Shown here: positions 10,301 through 22,720 of the stretch, one piece after another
How the letters are laid out: every line of letters begins with the position of its first letter
Position numbering within the stretch: the first letter of the stretch is position 1
DNA from: Sparassis latifolia
Lineage: Eukaryota > Basidiomycota > Agaricomycetes > Polyporales > Sparassidaceae
DNA: 64,000 bases
NCBI GenBank assembly: GCA_018466975.1
Contig: CM031553.1
Coordinates: 1,178,001 to 1,242,000, forward strand
Direction: 5' to 3'
Notes under the pieces: model-generated
The model's input: only the letters and a program-made list of their open reading frames with translations
The model's database searches: none
Told to the model about the DNA's origin: nothing
Program-made: the position numbers and the translations under genes

Positions 10301-11862
10301 TCAGCTACACAAAGGTGTCTTCAAAGATCACCTGGTTGCATGGGCCATGAAAAGTGCACATGACAACGGTGGTGCCAAAGAGTTGGACTGGAGGTTTCAA
10401 GCCATGATGAAGCACTCGGACTTATGCTACTTCAAAGATGGCATCTCGCTCATCACACAGTGGACTGGGACGGAGTACAAAAACATGGAGAAAGTATTCC
10501 TTGGTGTGCTTGCAGGTGCCGCAGATCCTGAGGTCACATGTGCAGTCCATTCTGTCCTGGATTTCATCTACTATGCACATTTCGAGATGCATTCAGAAGA
10601 CTCACTGGCCAAGCTTGAAGCTGCATGGCGCAATTTCCACCAGTACAAGTGTGTCTTTGTCTGAGAGGGCATCCGAGAGAATTTTGACATCCCAAAAGTT
10701 CACTCTGCAGAACACTATCCTCTTTCAATTCGCTCGCTAGGCACTGCAGATGGATACAGCATGGAGGGCCCAGAGTGTCTTCATATTGACTTTGCGAAGG
10801 TTGCATATGGTGCCAGCAACCACAAGGCAAACTATCTCACACAGATGACTGTCTGGTTGGAGCACCAAGAAGCCATCCACCGATTTGATTCATATCTCAG
10901 TTGGGTTGTGAAGAAGCAGATGGTTGAGAGCCAGCATGAGGAAACAGAGGAGGAACAGGATGCTGAAGGTGAGAATTCAGTGGAATCGGAAACACGGAGT
11001 TGCCAGAACCAACCAGTCAAGGAGGATCGCTTTGCCAAAGGGTACACCATTGCGAAGGAACCTGCATATCCCAGAATGACAGTGGCTGCAGTGGTGCAGG
11101 ATTTCCATGCAACTGATTTCATCAAGTGTCTGGAAGACTTTCTGCGACGGATTGACATTTCTGAGAGCAGAGGATTCAACCAGAGCCACATTGGTCGAAG
11201 GGCTGATGTACTTACAATCCACGACAAGACACGGGTTCCTGTGTACACTCAGATGAAGGTGCGGCTTCCTGCAGTGCAACAGGTCACAGCAGACGAAGTG
11301 ATAGATACTATCTATGCATCACCGGCACGAGCAGCCAAGGGCGTGCAATCAGAACTCCCCGCACACCAGTCCACTGTACTCGTGAAGGATCCTTCAGCAC
11401 CACCTGTTGCAGAAGGTGATCATCTGCTGCATGGTACATGTTCACCATATTCAATCTGACAGAAATCTTTGCTCAATTTTCACTCATCTAGGACTTCGTG
11501 TGGGTCAAGTTTGCACTCTATTTAAGCTTCCAGATGTCCTGGTCTCTGAACACCCCACTCTTGCCTCAGTGCCACTCGCGTATGTTGAGTGGTTTACACC
11601 ATTCCATATGGTTGATCCACACACACACATGCACGTTGTTTCATGCTCAACACGACAGCATCGCCAGTTTGCATCAATTGTCCCAGATACTGAGATCATA
11701 CATAGCTGTCATCTCATACCAGTGTGGGGTAAACAAATAGATTGGACATTACAGTCTCATACTGCACTGGATGTCTGTACGAAGTTCTATGTAAATCCAT
11801 ACTTACGCCACCACGATTTTGTTCTATTCCAGTATATGGTAGATAAATCTTTTTTTTTGTAA
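7376..11862 (+). pseudogene. Plavaka-family transposase, degenerate
   Basis: Transposase of the Plavaka group of basidiomycete DNA transposons (CACTA-related, RNase H-fold family). The start at 7376 encodes a zinc-finger-like N-terminus (MPLFICQYCHQSKPTIQGLR). Family landmarks follow: YGNMWTGNWWWDLQ (8310-8360), [17 protein letters not shown] (9269), GNIEKS and RKPSQ-like blocks, [42 protein letters not shown], and after the hAT insertion [18 protein letters not shown]. The C-terminus holds ADGYSMEGPECLHIDFAKVA, PLAYVEWFTPF and FYVNPYLRHHDFVLFQY. In-frame stops lie at 7448-7450 (TAA), 9590-9592 (TAA) and 10662-10664 (TGA). The 410-bp element at 9886-10295 splits the DIL/HQLHKG motif. The intron 8360-9262 is about 900 bp, far longer than local introns, probably through another insertion. 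The gene cannot make an active enzyme. Confidence 0.88.
9886..10295. mobile_element. 410-bp hAT-like MITE inserted in the Plavaka transposase
   Basis: Inverted ends of about 20 bp (GTAGTGCAGAGCAGGGGTAT at the left, its complement at the right) lie inside a perfect 8-bp duplication CTACATCA (9878-9885 and 10296-10303). Deleting the element and one duplication restores the family motif D-I-L-H-Q-L-H-K-G across the junction, which fixes the insertion point exactly. The interior is rich in GGGTAAGGGTAGGGGTA-type runs on the left and their complements on the right, so the single strand would fold into a long hairpin. There is no coding capacity. Confidence 0.9.
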
Positions 11863-11911
11863 TTGCACAGATAGGTTGCAGTGGTTCCTTGTTCAGTGCG
11901 AAAGCATGCAA

Positions 11912-12133
11912 CATCAGGAAAACCCACTTTTCCTTAAGAGGACACTTATATAACTTAAATGGACTTATGGTCCTTATTTAAGGACATAAGGACAAAAAGG
12001 GCCTAAGGCATATTCCCTGAGTGTCTGAAATTCGACTTATTGAGACTTATTTCAACACTTATGGACTTAAATAAGGGTTGCCAGACCCAAAAGTTTAAAT
12101 AAGTCCCTCAGAAAAAGTTGGATTTTCCTGATG
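11912..12133. mobile_element. Inverted-repeat element (about 222 bp, MITE-like)
   Basis: The left end CATCAGGAAAACCCACTTTT and the right end (complement CATCAGGAAAATCCAACTTT) form imperfect terminal inverted repeats. The interior is AT-rich and repeats the motif GGACTTAT/ACTTAAAT and its complement, giving palindromes such as the one near 11971-11993 (TCCTTATTTAAGGACATAAGGA). It lies just downstream of the transposase stop, inside the proposed Plavaka right end. No clear target duplication is seen, so the family is unassigned. Confidence 0.5.
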
Positions 12134-12266
12134 AACCTTCAGCACAGCAATGAGATGCAGCAGAATTGGAATTAATTCTGAATATATGGTCTTCTGTAGG
12201 GCTGGCATCTTTGATGTACACTACACAGCACTACAGAGATAGGACACCGAGCTACGTGACATTACA

Positions 12267-12876
12267 AACAGGTACCTGGACTTCGTGGAAGGCTACATGC
12301 GCTACACGCATCACGTAACCCAGGCTGAGGCTACCTCACCCAGGCCTTTTTCCTGATGTCTCCGTTCTCAGCTGGCACCACAACGACGATGCTTGTGCTT
12401 GCTTTTTTGTAACACATAGGTCTGATTTCAGGAGGATAGTTCGAAGATCATCGTGTATGGGTGGTACGGCATGGAGTGGATAGAGCTTCGGGATGGTAAG
12501 CGTATCACACTGTTTTAAGTCTTGTCTTCTCTCTGTGCTGACTAACGCGGGTGTCCGTGTGGACACTGCAGTAACTGCTACCCGGATGGAGACACTGGGC
12601 ACAGCACAGTGGGCGGTACAAACGCCTTAAATCCTTCGTAGGTGGAAACTATCACGGCTTCGGTTGCATGCCTGTAAAGGTCGAGTTGACTTGCTGAGCA
12701 TGTTGGAGGCATTCATCGTCTGATTGCGAAGTAAGTGCGCAATACTATGCCCAAAACGATCTACTCCTTCTGCAGCTGAAGACAAGTTTATGTATGTACG
12801 TACAGTACTGGGTGTTCGAAGCCTGACTCTCATAGACCAAACTGGTACAAATATTCACAGCCGTCAAAGCAGACCA
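12267..12876. other. Non-coding stretch between the Plavaka right end and the tRNA gene
   Basis: About 600 bp. Minus-strand ORFs of 60-90 codons exist but resemble no family. I see nothing further. Confidence 0.3.
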
Positions 12877-12968
12877 TCGGATATGGTGTAATGGCTAACA
12901 TTACCGCCTCTCATCCTCCATTTATAAAGCTGTCGCGGTGGCTCGGGGTTCGATTCCCTGTGTCTGAA
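12877..12968 (+). tRNA. tRNA-Glu (anticodon CTC) with a roughly 20-nt intron
   Basis: The acceptor stem TCGGATA (12877-12883) pairs with TGTCTGA (12961-12967), with two G-U pairs. The D-arm TGGTGTAATGGCTAACA holds the A box. The anticodon stem ACCGC/GCGGT encloses a loop CTCTCA giving anticodon CTC. About 20 extra bases (TCCTCCATTTATAAAGCTGT) follow position 37, the canonical tRNA intron site. The T-arm CGGGG TTCGATT CCCTG holds the B box. The sequence matches the tRNA-Glu pattern. G-U pairs in two stems leave a small chance that it is a pseudogene. Confidence 0.75.
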
Positions 12969-13116
12969 TACCCAGATTCCCTGGTTGAATTTTGCTTCTC
13001 CCGCTCGCCGGCCGGTTGCATATGGTATGAGACCATCATGAGTGGCTTCGACCTATCACAAGCCCCGCATGTTGCAGTACCTGTGTATGAACGGTGTTCT
13101 TGGATCCCATCCGACC

Positions 13117-13947
13117 CAGGCTCCGTCCCACCGTCGCGGAGAGTTAAGAGGGATGATATCCTATAACATATGAAATGCTTGGTCCCAGAACACGTGCAAT
13201 GCTTAATCACATGGACCACGCGAATCTTATTACTACCAGAACCTTATTCCCACTTAACTCTCCACGATGGCTGGCACCAAACATGGAACAAACAAATGCC
13301 ACCTCGGACGTGTCTGCCCAATTTGGTGGTACAGAAGGGAGGACTAAGATTAGATTTAATCGACTTGCGACAATTTATTTTTGTGTACCGCAAAGCAATT
13401 CCCAACATTTGTCATTCATGGGATCCAAACCATGGCTGCTATATCTGACTTCCCTTCTGTGAATGAGATCAGAGAGAAGACATTGCAGGCATTTGGATGC
13501 CGGGCATGTCATTGGCAGATAGAGACTATGTTAGGAGGTCCAGAATACTGGCTCTGTGTGAGACTAGGTACTCGATAGTATTTTCAATGACCTCCATCAC
13601 CGTCAACCCTTCGTTAAGCGCTTCAGAACAATTCAACAACAACGCAACCCACTCAATTAGGAAATGCATAAATCCGATCTATTCAAGAAATTGTTGTAAA
13701 TCAAGTTATTATACTTCTGATATCCAGAGCTTGGATCACCCTATGGAGCTGCCATCACCGGGTGGCATTTGTTTGTTCCATGTTTGGTGCCAGCCGTCGT
13801 GGAGAGTTAAGTGGGAATAAGGTTCCGGTAGTAATAAGATTCGCGTGGTCCACGTGATTAAGCATTACACGTGTTCTGGGACCAAGCATTTCATATGTTA
13901 TAGGATATCGTCCCTCTTAACTCTCTGCAACGGTGGGACGGAGCCTG
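13117..13947. mobile_element. 831-bp MULE-type inverted-repeat element (9-bp TSD)
   Basis: Two 187-bp inverted repeats (13117-13303 and 13761-13947) are about 95% identical by eye. The outer end is CAGGCTCCGTCCCACCG. A perfect 9-bp duplication CATCCGACC flanks the element (13108-13116 and 13948-13956). Long TIRs together with a 9-bp target duplication are the signature of Mutator-like elements. The 457-bp core has no transposase and no recognisable captured gene, so it is non-autonomous. Confidence 0.88.
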
Positions 13948-13956
13948 CATCCGACC

Positions 13957-15952
13957 TCGCGAAAGCTCCACGAATGTGTCCGACGTCATGCCTACTAGGT
14001 GGCTGGCACCGGTGCACCACAACAGCAACTGAGCGCTACATATTGACCAGCGAACACCGCAATGATTACCCAGTTACACGAATCCACCTCACATTGCTCA
14101 CAACCATTTCCAGAATCCTACAGCATACAGTATCATCCAGGAGCCTCAAGAACGCCTCACCTCCCGCCCACCACGTCCACCGCGACTCTGAGTTCCTTCC
14201 CAGGGCCAACGGCGCGTTGCCCTCCGCCGGCTATAGCACTGACCGCACCAACGACTCGCGGACAAGGGCGGGCAGCAACGAGCATCGGTACGGCGTGGAC
14301 ACCAATCACGGCGCCGTTGATAGGGATGAGCAGCAACATGGCTCGGTTACATCCGGTGCACTGTCGACAGAATCGGGACACAATGCGTACACTGAGGGGA
14401 AACCGCTTGGCATGCAACCTACATCGCAAGGTCCGTGTTCGCGATCATTCGCCCGTCTGGGCGATGTCTGACGCGTCTTCACGGCTCGGTGGTATTGCTA
14501 TAGGCGGACAGGACGACTTTCTCCAAGGCAAGGCTAGCTCCACTGACAAATTCATTGAAAAGACGCGGAAGGTAAGCGGATCTTCGTTGCAACGGAGTCG
14601 CGCGGTTGAGATCGATTCCCCATAGGTCGCTGGAAAAGCCACGCACAATGCCGAACTGCACGAGAAGGGAGAGCTCCGCCAGTCCGGCGGGAAGGCCGCG
14701 GTAACGGGGGAGGCGAGCGCCCCACACGAATAGAGAACAAGCGACGCGAACACCAGGGACATTGAACCACCGACGCAGAATGATAGTGATAATTGTATGA
14801 TACCAGATGATATTAGCCCGCGGTTGGAAGCATTGTATGATTCCTGACAGATTGACAAACATCTCGGAGAAGACACTGACCTTTAGGAAGACGCAAGGTA
14901 GGTGGGATGCTATAGCACCATGCACTGGCCAGTGTCCAACACGAGATGACTTGTCGGCGATCGCTAGAAGCTTCGACTGACGTGAGACTACACCACAGCA
15001 GGGGAAGTATGATATCGGCGCTATGTGCAATAGGGATATGTCGATTTGGAGGCCTACCAACTTCCCCTTATGTCATTGTGTCGGTCTTATAATGTTCTAA
15101 TTCATTCAAGAATGAGATGAGACGAGAACTGGAGTTGTAGCCGGAGCTCGCAAGGAACGGCTGATGCACGGATGAGACGGTCGGTGCTACAGGGAGCGTT
15201 CAGACCAGAGTCCGGCGCCGAGTACTGCTTCACTAGAAGAGGCAGGGTTGGGAGTAGTCAAGTGGAAATAGTAACACCAGAACTTGAATAACGTACTATT
15301 GGATTAGAACACGCACGCTGTCACTCCATCGAGTACGGCCGGGAAGTGCTTCAAGGCAGTCGATGAGGGCGGGCTCAAGTTGTCGGAGTCACGGACACCA
15401 TCACCATTCAACACCACTCTCTGGAACTCGAATTGTGCGGAGGAGAAACGCGATGGCAGGACGACACGACTAAGAGTTGAGTATCAGAGAATCACGAGAG
15501 ATAGCCCGGAGAGACGTCAATGATGCCAGGACAATAACACAACGGAATCGTGCTAGCACCTTTTCGCACAGCGTCGCCGGTAACGTCATGGCACAGCAGC
15601 AGATCCGTGATCTTAGTGGCCATAAATGCTGAGTTGCACTGAGCTGCAGAAGTCCACTTCAGACTCGATTCGAAGCACCGAGACAGAGTTAAAAAAAGCA
15701 GCACAGTCTATGGGCGAGAAAGAAATTTAAATGGCACCTGAACTCCGAGGGTAAGGTTGTTTACCTTCATTCAATTGGAAGAAGTTCGTTGACGGATCGG
15801 GCCTCCGCCGAGTCTGGCGTTGAGTATAGCGGCTTCCATAAAAGGCTCGGCCAACAACTTTTACTGATGCATGCAGTGTTTTTATAAAGTGATTCCTTCT
15901 TTGCGCTCAAAGAACTGACAGACCTCTCTATATCACAAGACACGAGATATAC
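13957..15952. other. 2-kb stretch without a recognisable gene
   Basis: Overlapping ORFs of 140-208 codons occur on both strands (13845-14471 plus, 14062-14625 plus, 14479-15060 minus), but they share the same DNA and none shows a known domain or clean splice signals. The minus ORF at 14479-15060 has hydrophobic segments (ACSLFVWGARLPRYRGLPAG and neighbours) and could be part of a membrane protein; I cannot assign it. The last few hundred bases before 15953 presumably hold the MYND gene promoter. Confidence 0.4.
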
Positions 15953-18205
15953 ATGTCAGCAGCATGGGGTCCGAACATGGCGAATGCAGCCTCGAAGTAT
16001 GCGACTTTCCCTCCAAGGATGACTTCAGAAGGGATTATACTGCATGAAGACTTCCAGCTTCCTTCCTTCGAGCTGGTACAAAAGGACCTCGCTAAACGTG
16101 CACCCTTATTTCTCCTCAATATTTAACTTTGCTTATTTTTTGTCCGCGTAGTCAGACAGATGAAGGCTACAGGTCCGTGCTACGTAGCCGTCAGGCTCGA
16201 AGGAAACCCGAACCCTTCCGTGCTTCCACTGTCGCTCTCGTGGACGGCAACAATACCTGACCTCTTCGCATGGGCTATCTTCGTTAGTCCAGAAGATGGT
16301 GAGGGATATTCCGTTCTCTTGACCATCTTTATTCCCGCGGCCTGAGTTCCTATAGTTGCCCCGGAGCTAGTTGAAGACGTGATCTTTGTCCTGAAGATAT
16401 TTGTGCAGGGTCTGCAGGAGGGCACGGATGCGCAGCTGGAGTTCCTGGGATACGCCTGGGATCCCGACGACCCTGCGTTCACCAAGTCTAGACTGGTTCG
16501 TCGAACAACTTACCTACCACTCTGACAAGTGACCACTACTTTCACAGACCAACAACACAAGGTTCAAGCTGAGCAGCCATCTTCTGTGTGTTATTTTCGT
16601 CTTGCTGTGCTTCGCCGTCCGTTCTTAGATCTCCTCCAGTAACCCAACCATCAACCGTCCAGGGGAGGCTCTTCCCTACATCAAGGCAATCATAGAAGAA
16701 GAATCTATCTATTATGCCAAACATGGGAAAGTGCTTTTATCAGAAGACCCGTGCGTCTCGGCTTCATTCTCTTCCTATGGGAGTGGAGGGTGATAAATCA
16801 GATGAAACTGTTTTCTCCATTAGCTATGTATACGTGCTCTATGGGGAAGCACTCGTCTATTCCAACATATATACCGAGGAAACCCGATCTGTGCTCGAGA
16901 AGTTCCTGCAAGCAGCCCAAGGGCAACAATCGGCGCGGGCACGACACTTCGCTGGCGCTCTGCTTCAGACGCGTATGCATCTTTCGCTCGTCCTGCTTCA
17001 GCTCGGAGTCGATCCCGAGGAACAAAAAGAGTACGCACAATTTTATTATCTTCGTCCGGGTAGCGTTAACGTGACTCCGCGACCCAGGCACACGCAATGG
17101 TCTGCGAAGTTCTTGCGCAGGAACCCTACATTCCTGTTCGAATGCGACCTGAAATACATACTCGCGCGACCTGGTGCCCCTCCGCATCCGGTGCTCGCTG
17201 CGCTCGGTGGCCCAAAGTGGCTCGAGGAACTTGGCGAGTCTCCCAGAAGAATCACGAACCTCGGCAGGAGGTGTATGTGCGGCCTCGTGCAAGGGCCGCA
17301 GACGAAACTCTTCCGCTGCGTCGGCTGTCAGTCAGTCCTGTATTGGTGCGTCGTTTCCTTATAGTTCGTTTGCACGACGAGATCGTGTCCGAATGATCGT
17401 TCTCAGCTCCAGGGCATGCCAGAAGAAAGACTGGAGTGCGCACAAGTCAGTGCTATGTTTCTCTTTCTCTGATCACATCCTGATGGCGAGACTGCCGGTA
17501 TGGCAGGGAATTTTGTCGGTGAGTAGACTGAAGGAGCAGTTCACTCTCCCCATCTGACGAATTGTTCCTCTCAATGTGTTCGCCATCCTCGAAGAGCGGA
17601 AGCTCGACGAGATGCTCTAATCAAGGAGCTGCAACAGAAAGATCCCTTCGCCGCCCAACGGGCCATCGACGGCAAAAAGTGGACGAGCTTGAACGACGAG
17701 AGGAAGGTGAACGCCATCAAATCCGCCCTCGGGGTGCATCGCGACCCCTCGCGGGGACGCACACACATCGTCATGCAACTCGTGGAGTACACTCCGAAGC
17801 ACAGGGACATGCAGCACAAGTTCCGTGTCGCGAAATGCGGAGTGTTCCACCTCGAGGACGTGATACCAGACATCGTGCGAATTGCCGGATGGGACACGGC
17901 GTGGATTCGCCGAAAAGTGCAGCAGATGTTCGACGACATCGCGGCCGAAGACGGATTCGAGGACAGCGTGCCTATGCTTGAGTTCAGATCTGGTCAGGGG
18001 ATTGAAGCATCGTTGGGTTGCAGTGAGTCGTTCACGTCAGTACATATACGTCTGCGTCTGCTGACGGTTTGTAGTGCTCACGAGCCGTGGTTCGATGCGG
18101 AGGACAGAACATAACCCGAATTGGCGCCAGGACATGAATAAGGGCGACCCTCCAGCATTCTATCGTCTGCCGAGCGGCGTTATGGACGTCGAACATATTT
18201 TCTAA
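15953..18205 (+). CDS. MYND-type zinc finger protein, 564 aa, 11 exons
   Basis: Spliced by hand: 15953-16097, 16152-16298, 16356-16495, 16548-16585, 16640-16789, 16824-17030, 17088-17345, 17407-17445, 17507-17518, 17595-18022, 18075-18205. The sum is 1695 nt, exactly 565 codons including the stop, and every junction is GT-AG and phase-consistent. The MYND finger is assembled across exons 7-10: CMCGLVQGPQTKLFRCVGCQ, then SVLYCSRACQKKDW, then SAHKEFCR. It includes a 12-nt microexon (17507-17518) that supplies the last cysteine. N-terminal to it is an alpha-helical region rich in Glu and Leu. The C-terminal tail ends NPNWRQDMNKGDPPAFYRLP followed by SGVMDVEHIF. MYND fingers bind proline-rich protein partners, often in transcriptional regulation; the actual role here is unknown. 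A decayed copy of its 3' half lies at 25825-26110. Confidence 0.85.
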
Positions 18206-18223
18206 TCTTCTTATACTGTAGTC

Positions 18224-18493
18224 TTACGCGCCTGTCAGCTGCACCGTCCACTCCCCAGCTCTCAGCATACTGTCATGCACTTGAAAATCCGTACGTATGG
18301 CCACCCCAAGATAGTAACTGGAGAGGTAATACTTGGAACTCCTCGACCAATGGGAAGTTTGTGAGTATTCTCCCCTCCGACATTCAATCGACGCTAGTGA
18401 GACGTAGCTATAACCGGGCGGATAGTGCAACGAAGCAACAAGGGTGCTGTTCGGCTTGTCGACGTTTGGCCCGAGACCGCTGAAGCTGCTGAA
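18224..18493 (-). pseudogene. Possible DUF4360-like fragment
   Basis: The minus strand reads FSSFSGLGPNVDKPNSTLVA, then SLHYPPGYSYVSLA and, in the same frame, SKYYLSSYYLG before a TAA at 18224-18226. The phrase order (F-x-x-F-S-G-x-G-P, then L-H-Y-P-x-G-Y, then Y-Y-L-S) recalls the core of fungal DUF4360 secreted proteins. No signal peptide, start or downstream exons could be placed, so this is either one exon of an unresolved gene or a relic. It is convergent with the MYND gene, about 20 bp away. Confidence 0.3.
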
Positions 18494-20243
18494 CTGACAG
18501 AGGATGTCAGCAGTTGAGTCGAGAAATTAGACACGTCGCTGTCCAAGAAGTTGTGCGTTAAGGCTTATAGGGATCGGTTCTGTGGCATGTCATTCGGTAC
18601 AATGTGGAAGGCACGAAGATCATACCTGCACGGCTGTCACTCTCTCTGGATGACCCTAGAACTGCATATATACTTTATATTTATAGATACCAGCCATTCC
18701 GGATAAGGCTGGCTTTTCATGCGTCCTGTCAGCATGGAGGTCGGGTCGACGCACCGCACACAGCAGCTAGAAATAAGAAACCTCATAAATCGACTGAACG
18801 ACCGGCGGGAGGCGGGGAGGATCAAGGAGCGTAGGAACTGAAGTACATAATTTTGCAGCCAAGCCAGCATGACAGATGAACGACAGATCGAAGTGATTCC
18901 CTGCTTGATCGACGTTCGAACGTTCATGGCGGATCGCAGAACGAGCTCCAGTCAGAGACAGGAAAGTTTGTGAGTGCGGACAGTGTCCTCCATCATGTCA
19001 CTTCCAATTTTTGGAAGAGATACGCTACCGACTTCTACAGAAGTCTAATTCATGACCAAGATATCAGCATTCACTGTGCTGAAGGGCCCGTAGGATACAA
19101 CTTACAGGCGAAGCCTACGGGACAACAACTTGTGGCGCGAAAGGATGCCCCTCTGGCGCCGGCATGGCCGCGGTTGCAGACTGCCCCAGATCCCAAAGTA
19201 GACCACGAATCTAGCTTGAATCTAGCACTGCGCCACCTAAGTATGCCATGCCGGACAATATTGTTGTTCCACTTGCGCTAATGCCGCGCCGCATGCGCAT
19301 GCATATGGTGAGGTCTGGATTGTAAAGCTATTCCGGCTTTCCGGTACGCACTATCCAATCATCGAATACCATGGAGACTTGGAGAAAGCTGACTTCACCC
19401 AGGACCTGACCAGATCGGCATTGGTTTTGTCATGGGTTTAATTGCGCAACACCTGAATCGCATGCATTTTTGGAGCTAGGCTAGCGAAGCATTCCTTGGG
19501 ATGCGAGAACGTGCTTGGGGCCAGGCAGCAGACTCGTCGTATTCCAGCTTCGGGACAGTGAACGCGTGAGTAGACATGCGGATCGTTACGCGTTGTCATC
19601 AATCTCCGTGTGCCCGGCTTCATGAGGACGTCCCAGACTCGGCCTACGCCCAATTCAAAGTACTACATTGAAGGAAGCACTCGCCGTCGGCACAGGACCG
19701 AGGATGGTGCAAAAAGCCCCAGTGAAGGTACAGAGATGGTACTCGGGAGTCGGACCCGGCTCGGACTCTCAAGCTGGAGATTCACAGGGGTTACTGAGCG
19801 CCACTTGCTAGTCTACCTAATCATTCATACTCTGACCGTCCGCGGCCGGACGTCTGACCAACGCTGGGACACGTTCGAGCGTATTTACACCCAGACGCCG
19901 ATGCTGCGATACAGATGAATCAGCGCGGAACAAACAACAGGGGTAAGGGTCAGAAATTCATGACAGAAAGACAGAAGACGGGCCGCAACATACTTATCCA
20001 CAACATGGAATTGGAAACCGTGAAGGGCTGGAACGAAATGGAAAGCCGGTTAGCCTGAGGGACGGTCGAGGGCAGCCCAGTCAACGAAGACCTCCCGTTT
20101 ATGGATCGACGCGTCGTCCATGTCCGAATCCGGAAGACATTAGCCAATCACCGCCATCTTAGATAACGATAATCGCAGGCATATAAACTCGCCCTGCGCC
20201 CACTCCCCCACTCAACTCCTGTCCACCTTCTAACTCATACACA
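18494..20243. other. Intergenic 1.75 kb with the GAPDH promoter at its right end
   Basis: No ORF with family resemblance. The right end has promoter character: a TATA-like CATATAAAC near 20179-20187, followed by a pyrimidine-rich run (CACTCCCCCACTCAACTCCT) before the GAPDH ATG at 20244. This matches strongly expressed basidiomycete gpd promoters. Confidence 0.55.
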
Positions 20244-21704
<1,461 letters not shown>

Positions 21705-22720
21705 ATGTCATGGACGGACGGAAATAACTGATAGCAGGATTACTGTATGTTTTTTGTACGTGTGTGCGTTGGCACAAGGTGTCTTGTACAAGCGTAGTGC
21801 TGAAGAAGTCTGTAACTAGTACTATAAATCAAATAGACGATCTCAATCTTCTCCAACTGGATTCTACATTGCATATATTCGTCTTTTTCATCGTCTCTGA
21901 GTCTGAGTCAGCATCATGATCGTGGCCATTATGATCCTCGCCAGTCTGCTCACGCGCACATCTATTCTCAGAAATCCAGTTCACGCCTGTAGGCTCCATG
22001 TATCTAATTTTCCAAGGCTGAGGAGACCTCTCCGGTCTTGCACGGCCAATTGTGCTCCCAGCTGCTAAGACAGTTCGAAATGCACACGAAGTATTACTGG
22101 TCGCTCACGTGTTCGGTTCACAGAAATTTCCCCCTGTGCACTAAGTAGTCCAGATTCCTTTGCGCCGTTGCGCCGTTGCGTCTTCCAGCCCGATGTGATC
22201 CAGAAGCACGGGACCGGGTCCTACTACAGCCCCAGTAGTTTCTATTGGCTTCTACAGGCTTCCCCCCGGTGAGCAGCAAATTCGACTTTTCAGCTCAGTC
22301 CGCTAAGTATCTTTCATCCTTAGGTGTTCCTCGGTCTGAGAGCCACTCACTAAACTGATCAATATCCAATCGTTCGTCCAGAGTGTTCATGCTCATTATG
22401 AGAGTCTGCAAATTGTGATTGAGCTAAATAGTGGCACATACAAAGGTGCTTGGGCTAGCTTTTCGAGCTACACACTCAACACAGCATTTGCGTTCGTCTA
22501 ACTCGGTTTCTTCCCTGTCTTGTCTGATTTCTAATCTCCGTCAGTTGCATAAAACATATGTCACATGATCATCTAAAACATATGTTGGGATATAGGAGCG
22601 AGAACGGGATGGTTTTAGGAGCCTGGGATAGGTACTAGTGAATGACCTCCCACGGCTAGCTTTATCGATCTTCTGTGCATGCTCATCCTTCACCTTGACG
22701 CTGACACTGACATGCACATG
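21705..22720. other. Intergenic 1 kb between GAPDH and the first double-BTB gene
   Basis: No gene recognised. A short direct repeat AAAACATATGT occurs twice near 22550-22586, and GCGCCGTT is doubled near 22163. These may be incidental. Confidence 0.4.

Larger units (their letters stand above)
4673..12266. mobile_element. Probable full-length Plavaka DNA transposon carrying a DUF6532 gene
   Basis: A near-perfect inverted pair brackets the region: TGTAATCTCACGTAG at 4673 and the complement of TGTAATGTCACGTAG ending at 12266 (14 of 15 identical). Both ends also hold several subterminal copies of a GTAGTG/CACTAC motif, as expected for CACTA-related elements. Between them lie a DUF6532 gene (minus) and a Plavaka transposase pseudogene (plus), divergently arranged with about 165 bp between starts. 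No clear target duplication is visible at the ends, so the boundaries are inferential. Later insertions inside it include the hAT-like element at 9886-10295 and an inverted-repeat element at 11912-12133. Confidence 0.45.

Noticed and set aside
13845..14471. 208-codon plus-strand ORF starting inside the MULE-type element
   Set aside because: Starts within the inverted repeat and runs into low-complexity Ser/Pro/Thr/Arg sequence; no family resemblance.
14479..15060. 193-codon minus-strand ORF with hydrophobic segments
   Set aside because: It overlaps other long ORFs in all frames, has no recognisable domain, and no consistent splice pattern was found.
16714..17364. 216-codon ORF starting at an ATG at 16714, taken alone as the MYND gene start
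   Set aside because: The ATG is out of frame with the spliced protein; the 11-exon model from 15953 closes exactly and explains the region better.
19610..19918. 102-codon ORF between the MYND and GAPDH genes
   Set aside because: No domain, no homologue recognised, composition like a random open frame.
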